Position numbers and translations under genes: made by a program. This document shows positions 36,443 to 45,936 of a stretch of DNA of 64,000 nt, one piece after another (positions within the stretch are counted from its first letter, which is position 1; each line of letters opens with the position of its first letter). The stretch is from the NCBI GenBank assembly GCA_007748055.1, contig CP036279.1, forward strand, positions 5,084,001 through 5,148,000, given 5' to 3'. The DNA comes from Kolteria novifilia (GTDB lineage: Bacteria > Planctomycetota > Planctomycetia > Kolteriales > Kolteriaceae). The notes beneath the pieces are model-generated. The model searched no databases. It saw only the letters and a program-made list of their open reading frames with translations, and had not been told where the DNA came from.

Positions 36443-37428
36443 AAGTCCCCGACGATCTGACCGTCGTTGATGCTGCCCAGCTTCTGCCAGACACCGAACG
36501 CGGTCGGGGGGGAACTCGCCGAGTGAGGTCGCGAGTTGACGTTCTCACTGAGGTAGCGGACCGAACCGTCGGCGAAGACGAACTGCGCCCCTCCCTCGTG
36601 CAAGCTGCTGAAGGCGAACGGATCGCCGCCGTTGATCCGCCGGGAGTCCGCGCCGTTGGCATGCTCGGTCGTCATCAACATGTTGGCGCGATCGATGTCG
36701 GGGTTCTGTGAACCGTCAAACGCTGACTTGCCGACCCAGACGGCTCCATGATGGAAGGGAACGACATTGTTGACGGTGCGTCCCGACTCGCGTTCGCCCA
36801 GGGCGATGGTAAAACTACTTCCGTCCGAGATATCGGCGATGCGTGTCGAACTGACCCGGCGGAAAATACCGTTACCCGTATCGCTGGGAACCGGCTTGCT
36901 GTTGTAGCCCACCCATTTCGTTCCGATGCAACCGATATAATTGGAGGTCGCCATTTGTACGTCCTGGTCGCTGCAAGAGCCTCCGAACTTCTGGTTGGGA
37001 AGTCGGGTATTCAGGTTGGCTCCCGTGTCGGAAGGGCACCGAAAGACCGAGAGCTGCGTCTTGCCGAACTGACGATGATCGGAGTTGGAGCAAGGATCGA
37101 AGCGGACATTGCCCACGTTCAAGCGATCGTAGATCTCTTGCTTGTCGACGTACGGCAGCAGGAGACTCGACCAACCCCAGCCGAGGTACTGCGAGGTATT
37201 CGACGTCGACCCGTTGCCGGAGAGATAGCCGATCGGGAACATACCGAAGGTCTGATGGTAGTTGTGCAGCGCCCGTCCGAGCTGGTTGAGGTTGTTCTTG
37301 CACTGCGCCCTTCGTGCCGCCTCGCGAGCCTGCTGAACCGCGGGCAACAACAGCGCCACCAAGACTCCGATAATCGCGATCACCACCAACAGTTCAACGA
37401 GGGTGAAACCTCGACGTGAATTCTTCAC
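36439..37428 (-). CDS. DUF1559 pilin-like protein (third of three)
   Basis: 329 residues from GTG 37428 (GGGGAAGCC upstream). Pilin-like N-terminus (SRRGFTLVELLVVIAIIGVL) and LLLPAVQQAREAARR. The C-terminal motif reads SSLHEGGAQFVFADGSVRYL (H-x9-DG), and the protein ends DGQIVGDF. The TAG stop falls inside a dispersed repeat. Followed by a lipoprotein gene. Presumably an exported pseudopilin. Confidence 0.93.
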   Translation of the reverse strand: MKNSRRGFTLVELLVVIAIIGVLVALLLPAVQQAREAARRAQCKNNLNQLGRALHNYHQTFGMFPIGYLSGNGSTSNTSQYLGWGWSSLLLPYVDKQEIYDRLNVGNVRFDPCSNSDHRQFGKTQLSVFRCPSDTGANLNTRLPNQKFGGSCSDQDVQMATSNYIGCIGTKWVGYNSKPVPSDTGNGIFRRVSSTRIADISDGSSFTIALGERESGRTVNNVVPFHHGAVWVGKSAFDGSQNPDIDRANMLMTTEHANGADSRRINGGDPFAFSSLHEGGAQFVFADGSVRYLSENVNSRPHSASSPPTAFGVWQKLGSINDGQIVGDF

Positions 37429-37557
37429 GGCTTCCCCAATCAGATATGCAGTCCCCCTTATCCCCATTACAGAGAATGCGATAGACCGACGAAGAAATCA
37501 ACACCTAAAGTCGCCTGAATGAACCAGAACTCCCGCCGGCCCGCGGCACGAGTGGCG

Positions 37558-40536
37558 TCAGTTCGCGCCGACGAAAGTTCCGCCTTCGAAGAACCCGTAG
37601 GCGAAGAAGTCATCGACCGTCTCCAGCGTAAGGCTGTCGACCAGAACGGCCTGGGCTTCTTCTCCCGGGCCTTGCGTCGCGAGGTAGTCGAGCCGGCCGT
37701 CGCCGGTGAAATCGAAGAGGGCGACGCGAGCGCCGCCGATCCCGCCGTCATCGAAAGCCAAGAACGACGCGAGTTGGTTCTCAACGTTGCTCCCATCGAA
37801 CGCACGCAGATGAGGGGCGGCCAAGGTTCCCGGCCCGGTGACGATGTCGGCGCGTCCATCCCCGTTGACGTCCCCCGCGGAGACAAAGACGCCGCCGCGA
37901 AAGCTCTCGTCGTAGGCGAAGAAATTGGCCGCCAGGCTGAGATCCCGCTCGAAAGCCCGCACATGGGGGGCAGCTCCTTCGCCTGGCGCGGTGATGATCT
38001 CTTCGGTACCATCGCCATCGAGGTCGCCGGCCGCGACGCGCACGCCACCGAGAAAACTCGCGTCGTACGCGAAGAAGCTCCCCACGTCGCCGGGGATCTG
38101 ACTCGCCCCCTGCTCCGCGTCGAAGACCCGCACATGCGGACGGGCGCTGTTCCCAGAACCGGTGATGACTTCCTCGAGCCCGTCGCCGTCGACATCTCCC
38201 GCCGCGACGAAGACGCCTCCTTGGAAGGTCTCGTCATACGCAAACCAACTGGCCAACAAGGCGGATTCGTCGATCCGGCCGCTCTCACTGACCTGGTCGA
38301 GCTTCGTCCCATCGACAACGACAACGTGCGGACCGGCGCCCGCCCCGGCGGAAGCGATGATATCGTCGACCCCATCGCCGTTGACGTCTCCCACCGCGAC
38401 GCGCACGCCACCCTGGAAGCTGGGATCGAACGCGTAGAACTGACTGATCGACGTGCCGTTGGAGTCGTAGACGTTCACGTGTGGGCCGGCGCCGGCGTCC
38501 GTCCCCGTGGCGAAGGCCGGTCGAGGGATCGCTGGATCGCCGTCGGCGGTCAGGGGCTGCAGGACGATGAGGAATTTCGCATTGGGATTGGTGCTCGCTT
38601 GATAGAAGGGAGCGACGTCGAACTGAATCGGGGCACTGCCGAGGGCATTGGCGTCACCCTGCTGATAGGGCCGTCCGGCAATCCCGAGGGTGCGGGCATC
38701 GGCGTTCCAGTTGCTGCCCACGTTGGACGTCACGAACGTCTGGAACTTGTCGGCGACCTTGATACTGGGAATTGCCGACCCGAAACCGTTGCCGAGCGAC
38801 GACCAGACCGGACTGCCATTCTGATTGGTGATGGTCCACGGCTGCCAATCATAGGAAAGGGTCGCGGCCCACTCGTAGCCGTTGCCCGTTCCCTCGTCGA
38901 CGTAGAGCGACGCGTTGTAGAGCACGTCGACGATGTCGGAACTCTGCTCGGCGATGGGAAAGCTGTTGGCCGACTTCAGTTCCGCCCGATAGGTCAGGTT
39001 GCCCGTGTCGGTATCATTGAAGGTCGCCGCGTTGAACATGTAGGGCTTGTTGGCCTGACCGCCCGGCTCGGTGCTTCCCTGGAGGCCCAACGGTCCTTGC
39101 CCGTTGTTGGCGTCGCTCCAGACCATCGCGGTAGCGGTCGTGTCACCGAGAAGTCCCAACCAGCCATCGTTCGGCCTTGGACGCAGGTTCTGGGCATAGG
39201 AGTTGTCCCAGACCGTGTAGTTGTCGAACGACTGCCAAACACCCGCTTCTCCGGGAAGGTAGGCGTTCTGTGCGTAGTATGCCTCCCCGAAGGGAAAGTT
39301 GGTCGCCACCGACGGGATCACTTCGCCCGTGAGATTGAGCACCGTGAAGCGTTGACTACCGTCCCACGTCTGGGTCACGAGCGGATAGGCGGCATCCGCG
39401 GTCGTGTTGTAGGGAATCTCCACCGAACCATCGGAACGGACATAGAGTCCGGACGTATTGTTGAGAAGGTTCCAAGCGCCCCAAGCCGTGTAGTAGCGCA
39501 CGAGGTTGCTCTGAAATCCGGGCTTCGGATTGAACGGCATGTAGATGCCATTCTCCAACCATGTCGGCGAGGGAAACGGGTACGAATCCGGAATCTCGTT
39601 GAAGAGGTAGTGGTGCAGTCCCGGGTTCGTGGGATTGGTCGGATCCGCGGGCGGATCGTTCTGGTTGAATCCGTGCTGCCCAGTGAGGAGGTTGTACCAG
39701 TAATTGACCGGATCGCCCTCTTGAACCAACGTGGTCGTGTTGCTCACTTGGCCGCCGGTCTCGTTGAGGTTCTGGTAGATGATCGACTGGTTCGCGAATC
39801 GGGGATCCGACGCCCAGCCGTACGGTTCCAGATGGCGTGCCGGCAGACTGATCGGCGGTTCGGGCAGTGCGAACTGGGTGTCGGGGTATTGATCGAGGTT
39901 CCAGTAGACGTTGCTGGTTAACCCGCCATGCGCTCCCGACGCGTCGGGAAGGTTCGGGATGTAGTACGCGAGTCGGCCGTCGCTGCCGTTGTTCGGATTG
40001 GTCGAGAGGACGACTTGCTCGTTGGTGTAGGGACTAGGGGCCGCCGCCGTTCCGAGGGACGAGGCGTTACCGCCGTTGATCGTCGCGGGCGGTGTCGCGG
40101 GAAAGTCGTACTGGGCGGTGTTGATCGTCGCGGGATAGTACTCGCTGGTGTTTTGGTACGCGTAGTCGATCGACATGTTCTCGGGCACCGCACTGTAGAC
40201 GGTGTAGGTCGTGCTACCGAAATCGATCGTTGGGTTCGACGTGAGCGTGTAGAGATCGTAGGTGACGTCACCAGAGGTTTTCTGCGATCCGGTCGAAATC
40301 ACCGGATTGTCGATCAGTGTCCCGTCCGCGTTGAGGGTTCGATTCCCCTGGGTATCAAAGCCCTGGTAGAAGGTGTCGTAAGTGAACGGAACACTTCCCC
40401 ACGAGGATTGCGTGTTCTGCGGGATCGGGAAGGCTCCGACGTTCGGGTAGGTGAAAGGAACGATCCGATCCTCGAGTGTCTCAAACTGGAAAGGGCGAAG
40501 TCGTCGACTGGACGGTTGGCGAAGTAGAGGAGACAT
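37558..40536 (-). CDS. Large secreted protein with C-terminal VCBS/FG-GAP repeats
   Basis: 992 residues. The N-terminus has no ordinary signal peptide but carries RRLRPFQFETLEDRIVP, the motif found at the start of many planctomycete surface proteins. Residues to about 680 form a unique region rich in Tyr, Asn, Gln and Thr with no family I recognise. The C-terminal third contains five repeats of about 55 residues of the form (F/W)FAYD-x-x-F-x-GGVxVAxGDVxGDG, with DxDGDG-type calcium loops (GDVNGDGVDDII, GDVDGDGLEEVI). Probably a calcium-binding propeller on the cell surface. Confidence 0.88.
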   Translation of the reverse strand: MSPLLRQPSSRRLRPFQFETLEDRIVPFTYPNVGAFPIPQNTQSSWGSVPFTYDTFYQGFDTQGNRTLNADGTLIDNPVISTGSQKTSGDVTYDLYTLTSNPTIDFGSTTYTVYSAVPENMSIDYAYQNTSEYYPATINTAQYDFPATPPATINGGNASSLGTAAAPSPYTNEQVVLSTNPNNGSDGRLAYYIPNLPDASGAHGGLTSNVYWNLDQYPDTQFALPEPPISLPARHLEPYGWASDPRFANQSIIYQNLNETGGQVSNTTTLVQEGDPVNYWYNLLTGQHGFNQNDPPADPTNPTNPGLHHYLFNEIPDSYPFPSPTWLENGIYMPFNPKPGFQSNLVRYYTAWGAWNLLNNTSGLYVRSDGSVEIPYNTTADAAYPLVTQTWDGSQRFTVLNLTGEVIPSVATNFPFGEAYYAQNAYLPGEAGVWQSFDNYTVWDNSYAQNLRPRPNDGWLGLLGDTTATAMVWSDANNGQGPLGLQGSTEPGGQANKPYMFNAATFNDTDTGNLTYRAELKSANSFPIAEQSSDIVDVLYNASLYVDEGTGNGYEWAATLSYDWQPWTITNQNGSPVWSSLGNGFGSAIPSIKVADKFQTFVTSNVGSNWNADARTLGIAGRPYQQGDANALGSAPIQFDVAPFYQASTNPNAKFLIVLQPLTADGDPAIPRPAFATGTDAGAGPHVNVYDSNGTSISQFYAFDPSFQGGVRVAVGDVNGDGVDDIIASAGAGAGPHVVVVDGTKLDQVSESGRIDESALLASWFAYDETFQGGVFVAAGDVDGDGLEEVITGSGNSARPHVRVFDAEQGASQIPGDVGSFFAYDASFLGGVRVAAGDLDGDGTEEIITAPGEGAAPHVRAFERDLSLAANFFAYDESFRGGVFVSAGDVNGDGRADIVTGPGTLAAPHLRAFDGSNVENQLASFLAFDDGGIGGARVALFDFTGDGRLDYLATQGPGEEAQAVLVDSLTLETVDDFFAYGFFEGGTFVGAN

Positions 40537-40992
40537 GCGAAAGTTCTCTCGAAGGTTGGTGCGTCATTCAAGTGAGAAACGAGGCATCGCGAGGCATGGT
40601 TCTTCGATCGAAATCGAGGCGGGCCATGGAGCCGTTCGCGTGCCCAGTCCGGAAAGCGGGGTGTTCGTCGCCCTGGCCCCATCGTCCAAGCCACTCGCGC
40701 GTCGACATCTCGTCAGCGAGCCAGTTGCGGGCTCGGGCGTTTGCCCCTGGGAAGACTCTTCCCCTGGAGCTTCCCAAATTTCGATGCTACCAGAATGAAG
40801 CCGATCGCAACAACGGCAAGATCACGCGATGACGGCGTCATTTGGGGAAAGGTCCGAAGATCTGCCTGTGTCGACCCACGTTTCGACTTGCACCCCTGAG
40901 CCGGTACGACCATCATTCGAGGGAAGTTCCCGCAACCGCAAGAGATGGTCCCACCTTCCGTACACCATGCCGACCCCATTCGAGGCGATCCC
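40537..40992. other. Divergent intergenic region without a recognised gene
   Basis: 456 bases between divergently transcribed genes for the VCBS protein and the double MBL-fold protein. Short frames exist on both strands, none with a motif or good ribosome site. The promoters of both flanking genes should lie here. Confidence 0.5.
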
Positions 40993-42945
40993 ATGCTCCG
41001 GCTCACGACGTTAGCGTTCGTTCTTTCCTCACTCCTCTCGGCCAGTTCCCTTGCGGAGTCGGCGCAAGTGACTTTTCGCCAACCCGACGCGAAGGCCTTT
41101 CCGAACCTCTTCGTCTGGACCGACACCTGCAACACCTACGTCCTCCGCGACGGCAATGCGGCGCTGCTTGTCGACTTGGGCGACGGTAGCGTCCTCGAGC
41201 ATCTCTCCGAGATTGGTGTCAAGAGAGTCGAGTGGATCCTATTCACGCATCACCACCGGGAACAGTGCCAGGGAATCGGCGCGGTCGATCGCTCGGAGAC
41301 GAAGATCGCCGCCCCCTTCCTGGAACAAGAGATCTTCGAGAACCCGACGTCGTTTCGAAAGTGGTACCCGACGCTCAACGACAAGTTCTCCGTCTACGGC
41401 GCCAGCTATGTCCGCCCCCACCGCGAACCGATCTCGCTCGATCGCGTGTTGAAGGAGGACGAGACCTTCACGTGGCGCGGCTACCAGATCGACTGCCTCT
41501 CCACGCCAGGCCATTCGCCGGGCTCGATGACCTACCTGCTTCGCCAGGGTGACAAGCTCGCGGCCTTCTCCGGAGATCTAATTCACCAGGGTTCCCGCAT
41601 GGTCACTTGGTTCGACACCGAATGGGACTACGGCTTCGCGGACGGCATCAACAAACTGATCGAATCGGTCACGCTCGTGTCGAAGAGGGAGCCCGATCTG
41701 CTCCTACCTTCGCACGGTCCCCCGATTGTCGAATCGAAGCAGGAACTGAAAGCCTACCACGACAAGCTTTGGACCTTTCGCAAGAGCTACCTCCGAGGTT
41801 ACCCGGTCTTCGACGCGACCGAGCAAGAGCGTGACCCGATCTCCAAACCAACCAAAGTGCCGATGATCAATCAGGTCACGCCGCACCTCTACAAACTCAG
41901 CCACCTGACGAAGAGCCGCAACTTCGCCATCATCGTCGCCGACAGCGGCCATGCCTTGGTCCTCGACTGCGGTCTCATTCCGGAATCGAAGCTCGAGGAG
42001 ATCATCGTCGGCATGCGTGCCCACATGGGCCTCAAACACGTCGACGCCTTCTGGATCTCCCACATGCACGGCGACCACTTCCTCCTCGGGCCCGCGCTCA
42101 AGCGGATGTTCAATTCGCAAGCGTGGACGCTCGACACGATCGTCGACAAGTGCGAGCACCCGCGACGTTACGACTACGCCGCCCTCGTCTCCGCGTACGG
42201 CAACGGATTTGACGGCATGAAGATCGACAAGGGATTCAAGGACGGCGAGACGATCGAGTGGGAGGGCTACACGATCCATGTCGATTGGATGCCCGGCCAA
42301 ACCGAGTTCGGCTGTTGCCTCTGGCTCGACATCGACGGCAAGCGCATCGCGTTCACCGGCGACAATCTCTTTGGCAGCCCCGCCGACCCCAAGCAGAACG
42401 GGCACGAGTGCATCGTCGCCCGCAACAGCTCGATCTTCGAGGAAGGCTACATCTACGGCAGCCGCTACCTCAAGGAACTCGAGCCCGACATCGTGATGGG
42501 AAGTCACTCCTATGCGATGCCCGATCCGGCGAAGTTCCTCGAGCGCTATCATGACTGGTCGAAGGAAATCGTCGAGATCTATAAGGAACTTCTACCCGAG
42601 GAGGACTATGAGTACCTCTACGATCCCTATTGGGTCTCGGCGTATCCCTATCGGGTCGACCTCGCCAACGAGGAGACTCAGACCGTCCAGATCACGGTCC
42701 GCAACTTTCGCTCGATGCCTCAGCGACACCGGGTGGAGCTACAACTCCCCAAGGGGATCACCGCCAAGCCCGCGATCCTTGACGGATTGGTCGGCCCCGA
42801 GCGTCGTCGGACCTACGACATCGAGCTTACGGTCGATCGCGACCAAGCCGCTCCCGGTCTCCAGATCGTTCCCTTCGACATCACACTCGACGGCAAACGG
42901 TACGGCCAGTGGTTCGACTTCCTCCTGCGCACGACCGAGGAGTGA
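40993..42945 (+). CDS. Secreted double MBL-fold hydrolase, first domain degenerate
   Basis: 650 residues from ATG 40993 (CGAGG 7 nt upstream) with a signal peptide ([20 protein letters not shown]). Two metallo-beta-lactamase-fold domains lie in tandem, about 30-270 and 300-520, then a beta-rich domain of about 100 residues. Domain 1 has [11 protein letters not shown], in which Asp and the last His of HxHxDH are replaced by Glu and Gln, while TPGHSPGS and FSGDLI are kept. Domain 2 has the intact [13 protein letters not shown] and FTGDNLF. The domains may differ in activity. Substrate unknown. Confidence 0.85.
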   Translation: MLRLTTLAFVLSSLLSASSLAESAQVTFRQPDAKAFPNLFVWTDTCNTYVLRDGNAALLVDLGDGSVLEHLSEIGVKRVEWILFTHHHREQCQGIGAVDRSETKIAAPFLEQEIFENPTSFRKWYPTLNDKFSVYGASYVRPHREPISLDRVLKEDETFTWRGYQIDCLSTPGHSPGSMTYLLRQGDKLAAFSGDLIHQGSRMVTWFDTEWDYGFADGINKLIESVTLVSKREPDLLLPSHGPPIVESKQELKAYHDKLWTFRKSYLRGYPVFDATEQERDPISKPTKVPMINQVTPHLYKLSHLTKSRNFAIIVADSGHALVLDCGLIPESKLEEIIVGMRAHMGLKHVDAFWISHMHGDHFLLGPALKRMFNSQAWTLDTIVDKCEHPRRYDYAALVSAYGNGFDGMKIDKGFKDGETIEWEGYTIHVDWMPGQTEFGCCLWLDIDGKRIAFTGDNLFGSPADPKQNGHECIVARNSSIFEEGYIYGSRYLKELEPDIVMGSHSYAMPDPAKFLERYHDWSKEIVEIYKELLPEEDYEYLYDPYWVSAYPYRVDLANEETQTVQITVRNFRSMPQRHRVELQLPKGITAKPAILDGLVGPERRRTYDIELTVDRDQAAPGLQIVPFDITLDGKRYGQWFDFLLRTTEE

Positions 42946-43018
42946 GAAGTTGCCTCTTCGCAATTCCCAACTCATGTGAACGCGGTCCCGGCTCACGACG
43001 TTGACGTAGCCTCGCGCG

Positions 43019-43050
43019 GGGTGCCATGCCCACGGTCGCGTGGCATGCTG
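43019..43050. repeat. Single copy of the palindromic family
   Basis: GGGTGCCATGCCCACGGTCG followed by CGTGGCATGC; the hairpin has lost two bases of the right arm. It is between the convergent double MBL gene and the YifB gene. Confidence 0.7.
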
Positions 43051-43144
43051 AGAAGTTCTCGAGGCCGAGGAAACTTCCCGTCGTGAGTAAGGCGGCCTCA
43101 GGATCCGCCCCGTCGCTTGACGATGGCTGGTAACTCTCCCATCC

Positions 43145-44680
43145 CTACGCCCACAACCGGCGATCGAGTCGGCGGAGTTGGATCGCCTCGGCCAAGTGGT
43201 ACTCGGCGATCGCGTTGCTTCCTTCCAGATCGGCGATCGTCCGCGCGACACGTAAGACGCGGTCGTGGGCTCGAATCGAAAGCCCCAGTTCCTCGACGGC
43301 GCGTCGCAATAACTTCTCGCCCGTCGCGTCGAGGGAACAGAAGCTCCGAATTTGCTTTCCCGACATGCGGCCGTTGAGCATCAGCGGATCCCCGTCGAAC
43401 CGCTCGTGTTGGCGTTCGCGGGCCTGAAGAGCCTGTTCGCGCAGCGGCGTGCTGGGCGTTCCGCTGCCGTCGCCACGCAGTTCCTCGAGTTCGATGACCG
43501 GAATCTCGAGATGAATGTCGATCCGGTCCAGGAGCGGTCCGCTGATCTTGCCGAGGTAACGGTCCACCGCAATGGGCGTGCAACGGCACTCCCGCTTCGG
43601 GTCCGTCATGTAGCCGCAGGGACAGGGGTTCATCGCGGCGACGAGGAGAAAGTCGGCCGGAAACTCGACCTTCGCGGTGGCCCGGGTGATTGTCACCGAC
43701 CCAGCCTCGAGCGGCTGACGCAAGACCTCGAGCGTTCGCCGCGAGAACTCGGGAAACTCGTCCAGGAAGAGGACGCCGTGGTGGGCGAGACTGATCTCTC
43801 CCGGCGTCGGGTTGCTCCCACCACCGATCATGCCGGCTTCACTGGAGGTATGATGCGGTTCGCGAAAGGGACGCGTCGTCCGCAGCGGTTGGTCGGCGGT
43901 CGCTCCAACCGCGCTGTAGATCCGAGTCGTTTCCAGACTCTCGGTCAACGTCAACGGCGGCAGGATCGTGGGAAGTCGCTTCGCGAGCATCGTCTTGCCC
44001 GTGCCCGGTGGACCGATGAGCAGGCAGTTGTGCTTTCCCGCGGCGGCGATGAGCAGGGCGCGTTTGCCAGCCTCCTGCCCTTTGACGTCCGAGAAGTCGA
44101 TCGAGTGCTGGCTCTGTTCGCGAAAGAACCTCTCGACATCGACGACCGCCGGCTCGAAGTCGAGTTCCCCCGCGAGCAGATTGACGGCCTCGGACAAACT
44201 ACCGACCGGATAGACGTCGATCCCCTCGACAACCGCGGCCTCATGGCCGTTGGCCGAGGGAAGCAGCAAGCGGCGACATCCCTGGCGACGGGCCGCCATC
44301 GCGATGCTCAGCGCTCCCTTGATCGGCCGGGTCGCGCCGTCGAGGGCCAACTCGCCAGCGACCGCCGTGTCGGCAAAGACGTCAGGCGTCACCTGCCCCG
44401 TCGCGGCCAGGAGACCCAGAGCGATCGGCAGATCGAGCGCGGCGGCGTCCTTGCGAAGATCGGCCGGCGCGAGGTTGATCACGACGCGGTTCTTCGGCTT
44501 GCGGTAGCCACTGTTGAGCGTCGCCCGCTCGATGCGATGAATACTCTCGCGGACCGACGCCTCGGCGAGCCCGACAAGGATCGTCGCCGGCAGTCCCGTG
44601 GAAGCCACATCGATCTCGGCCTCGACCGGGAGGGCTTCGATCCCGACGAGTGTGAAGGTTCTCAATTTGGCAAGGGCCAT
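43145..44680 (-). CDS. YifB/ComM-family Mg-chelatase-like AAA+ ATPase
   Basis: 511 residues from ATG 44680 (GGAGG 15 nt upstream; an ATG at 44692 is closer to it). An N-terminal Lon-like protease-fold domain starts LAKLRTFTLVGIEALPVE. The AAA+ core has Walker A LLIGPPGTGKTMLAKRLP and Walker B GVLFLDEFPEF, and a C-terminal Mg-chelatase domain follows with CTPIAVDRYLGKISGPLLDR. Members include ComM, a hexameric helicase for branch migration during natural transformation, so a DNA recombination role is likely. Confidence 0.92.
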   Translation of the reverse strand: MALAKLRTFTLVGIEALPVEAEIDVASTGLPATILVGLAEASVRESIHRIERATLNSGYRKPKNRVVINLAPADLRKDAAALDLPIALGLLAATGQVTPDVFADTAVAGELALDGATRPIKGALSIAMAARRQGCRRLLLPSANGHEAAVVEGIDVYPVGSLSEAVNLLAGELDFEPAVVDVERFFREQSQHSIDFSDVKGQEAGKRALLIAAAGKHNCLLIGPPGTGKTMLAKRLPTILPPLTLTESLETTRIYSAVGATADQPLRTTRPFREPHHTSSEAGMIGGGSNPTPGEISLAHHGVLFLDEFPEFSRRTLEVLRQPLEAGSVTITRATAKVEFPADFLLVAAMNPCPCGYMTDPKRECRCTPIAVDRYLGKISGPLLDRIDIHLEIPVIELEELRGDGSGTPSTPLREQALQARERQHERFDGDPLMLNGRMSGKQIRSFCSLDATGEKLLRRAVEELGLSIRAHDRVLRVARTIADLEGSNAIAEYHLAEAIQLRRLDRRLWA

Positions 44681-44887
44681 GGTGGATCGTCGCATCCTCC
44701 AGAAAGAAGCCCGCGGCAAAGACTAGGCTATGCGTTCGCGAGCGACAACCCAACATGCCCGATGGGAGAAACGTACCAATCTAGGGCGAGCGGCGATCCA
44801 TTTGATTAACCTGAGAGGGTGATCGCGGGGTTTGTCGCTCGTGTCATTTCCGATCGGTCGCACCAGTTCGCAAGTGGGGAACGCTGT

Positions 44888-45895
44888 ATGTCGACGGCAC
44901 ATCGAGCACACACCATGATCAGTCATGGGTTCTGGAAGGCGCAAGGATTGATGGTCGCCGCCGAACTCGGAATCGCCGACCACCTCGCCGACGGCCCCGC
45001 GACGGTCTCCCTACTCGCCGAGAAGTGCGCGTGCGACGCGGGGGCTCTCTACCGACTCCTCCGGGCACTGGCCAGCGACGGCTTCTTCGAGGAGACCGAG
45101 TCGGGTGCGTTTCGCAACACGGATGATTCCGAAGTCCTTCGCAGCGATCACCCGCAATCGGTGCGGGCGCTCGGCATGATGGTCCGGCGTCTCGAGTATC
45201 CGACGTGGGTCCACCTCTTGGACTCGATCAAGACCGGCAAAACCGCCTTCAACGAGATCCACGGCAAGGGGCTCTTCGACTACCTCGCGGAGCATCCCGA
45301 GGAAGCGGACATTTTCGACCAAGCGATGACCGCCGTTCACGGCCAAGAGTCGCCGGCGATCGCGTCGGCCTACGACTTTTCGGCGACGACGTCGCTCATG
45401 GATGTTGGTGGTGGCAACGGAACGATGCTGAAGGTCATCCTTGAAACCCATCCGCATCTACAAGGGATCTTGTTCGACCTTCCGCATGTCGTTGAGCGAG
45501 CGCGTCCGACGCTAACCGCATCGCCGGTCGGGCAACGCGTTGCCTACCAGCCGGGTAGTTTCTTCGACCCCATTCCCGGTTCGCCCGACGCGATGATCAT
45601 GCGGCAGATCATTCACGATTGGACAGATGAGCCGAGCATCCAGATCCTTCGAAATTGCCGAGAGGCCGTCGCCCCCGAGGGAAAGGTTCTCGTCGTCGAG
45701 CAAGTCGTGCCCGATGGCAACACGCCGCACCCGGTCAAATGGCTCGATGTCGATATGCTGGTCTACGTCAACGGGCAAGAACGTACCGAACAGGAGTATC
45801 GGCAACTCTTCGAGAAGGCGGGGTTGGCGCTGGAGCGGATCATCTCCGCGGGTAGGTTTGAGATCCTCGAAGGCAAACCCGCGGCGGATGGCTAA
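44888..45895 (+). CDS. SAM-dependent O-methyltransferase, acetylserotonin/CrtF type
   Basis: 335 residues from ATG 44888 (GGGGAAC upstream). An N-terminal winged-helix dimerisation region (AAELGIADHLADGPATVSLL, ALYRLLRALASDGFF) is followed by the SAM motif MDVGGGNGTMLKV. The catalytic His is in MRQIIHDWTDE. It methylates a hydroxyl of a small aromatic or similar compound. No pathway genes are adjacent, so the substrate is unknown. Confidence 0.9.
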   Translation: MSTAHRAHTMISHGFWKAQGLMVAAELGIADHLADGPATVSLLAEKCACDAGALYRLLRALASDGFFEETESGAFRNTDDSEVLRSDHPQSVRALGMMVRRLEYPTWVHLLDSIKTGKTAFNEIHGKGLFDYLAEHPEEADIFDQAMTAVHGQESPAIASAYDFSATTSLMDVGGGNGTMLKVILETHPHLQGILFDLPHVVERARPTLTASPVGQRVAYQPGSFFDPIPGSPDAMIMRQIIHDWTDEPSIQILRNCREAVAPEGKVLVVEQVVPDGNTPHPVKWLDVDMLVYVNGQERTEQEYRQLFEKAGLALERIISAGRFEILEGKPAADG

Positions 45896-45936
45896 ACGGA
45901 TCGGGTGGATCGAGAGCGACGGAGGCGCGTCCGCTC

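Noticed and set aside
37519-39921. An 800-residue plus-strand frame
   Set aside because: Antisense to the VCBS-repeat gene, whose frame has clear calcium loops and surface-protein features.
43352-44809. A 485-residue plus-strand frame
   Set aside because: Antisense to the YifB gene, which has intact AAA+ motifs.
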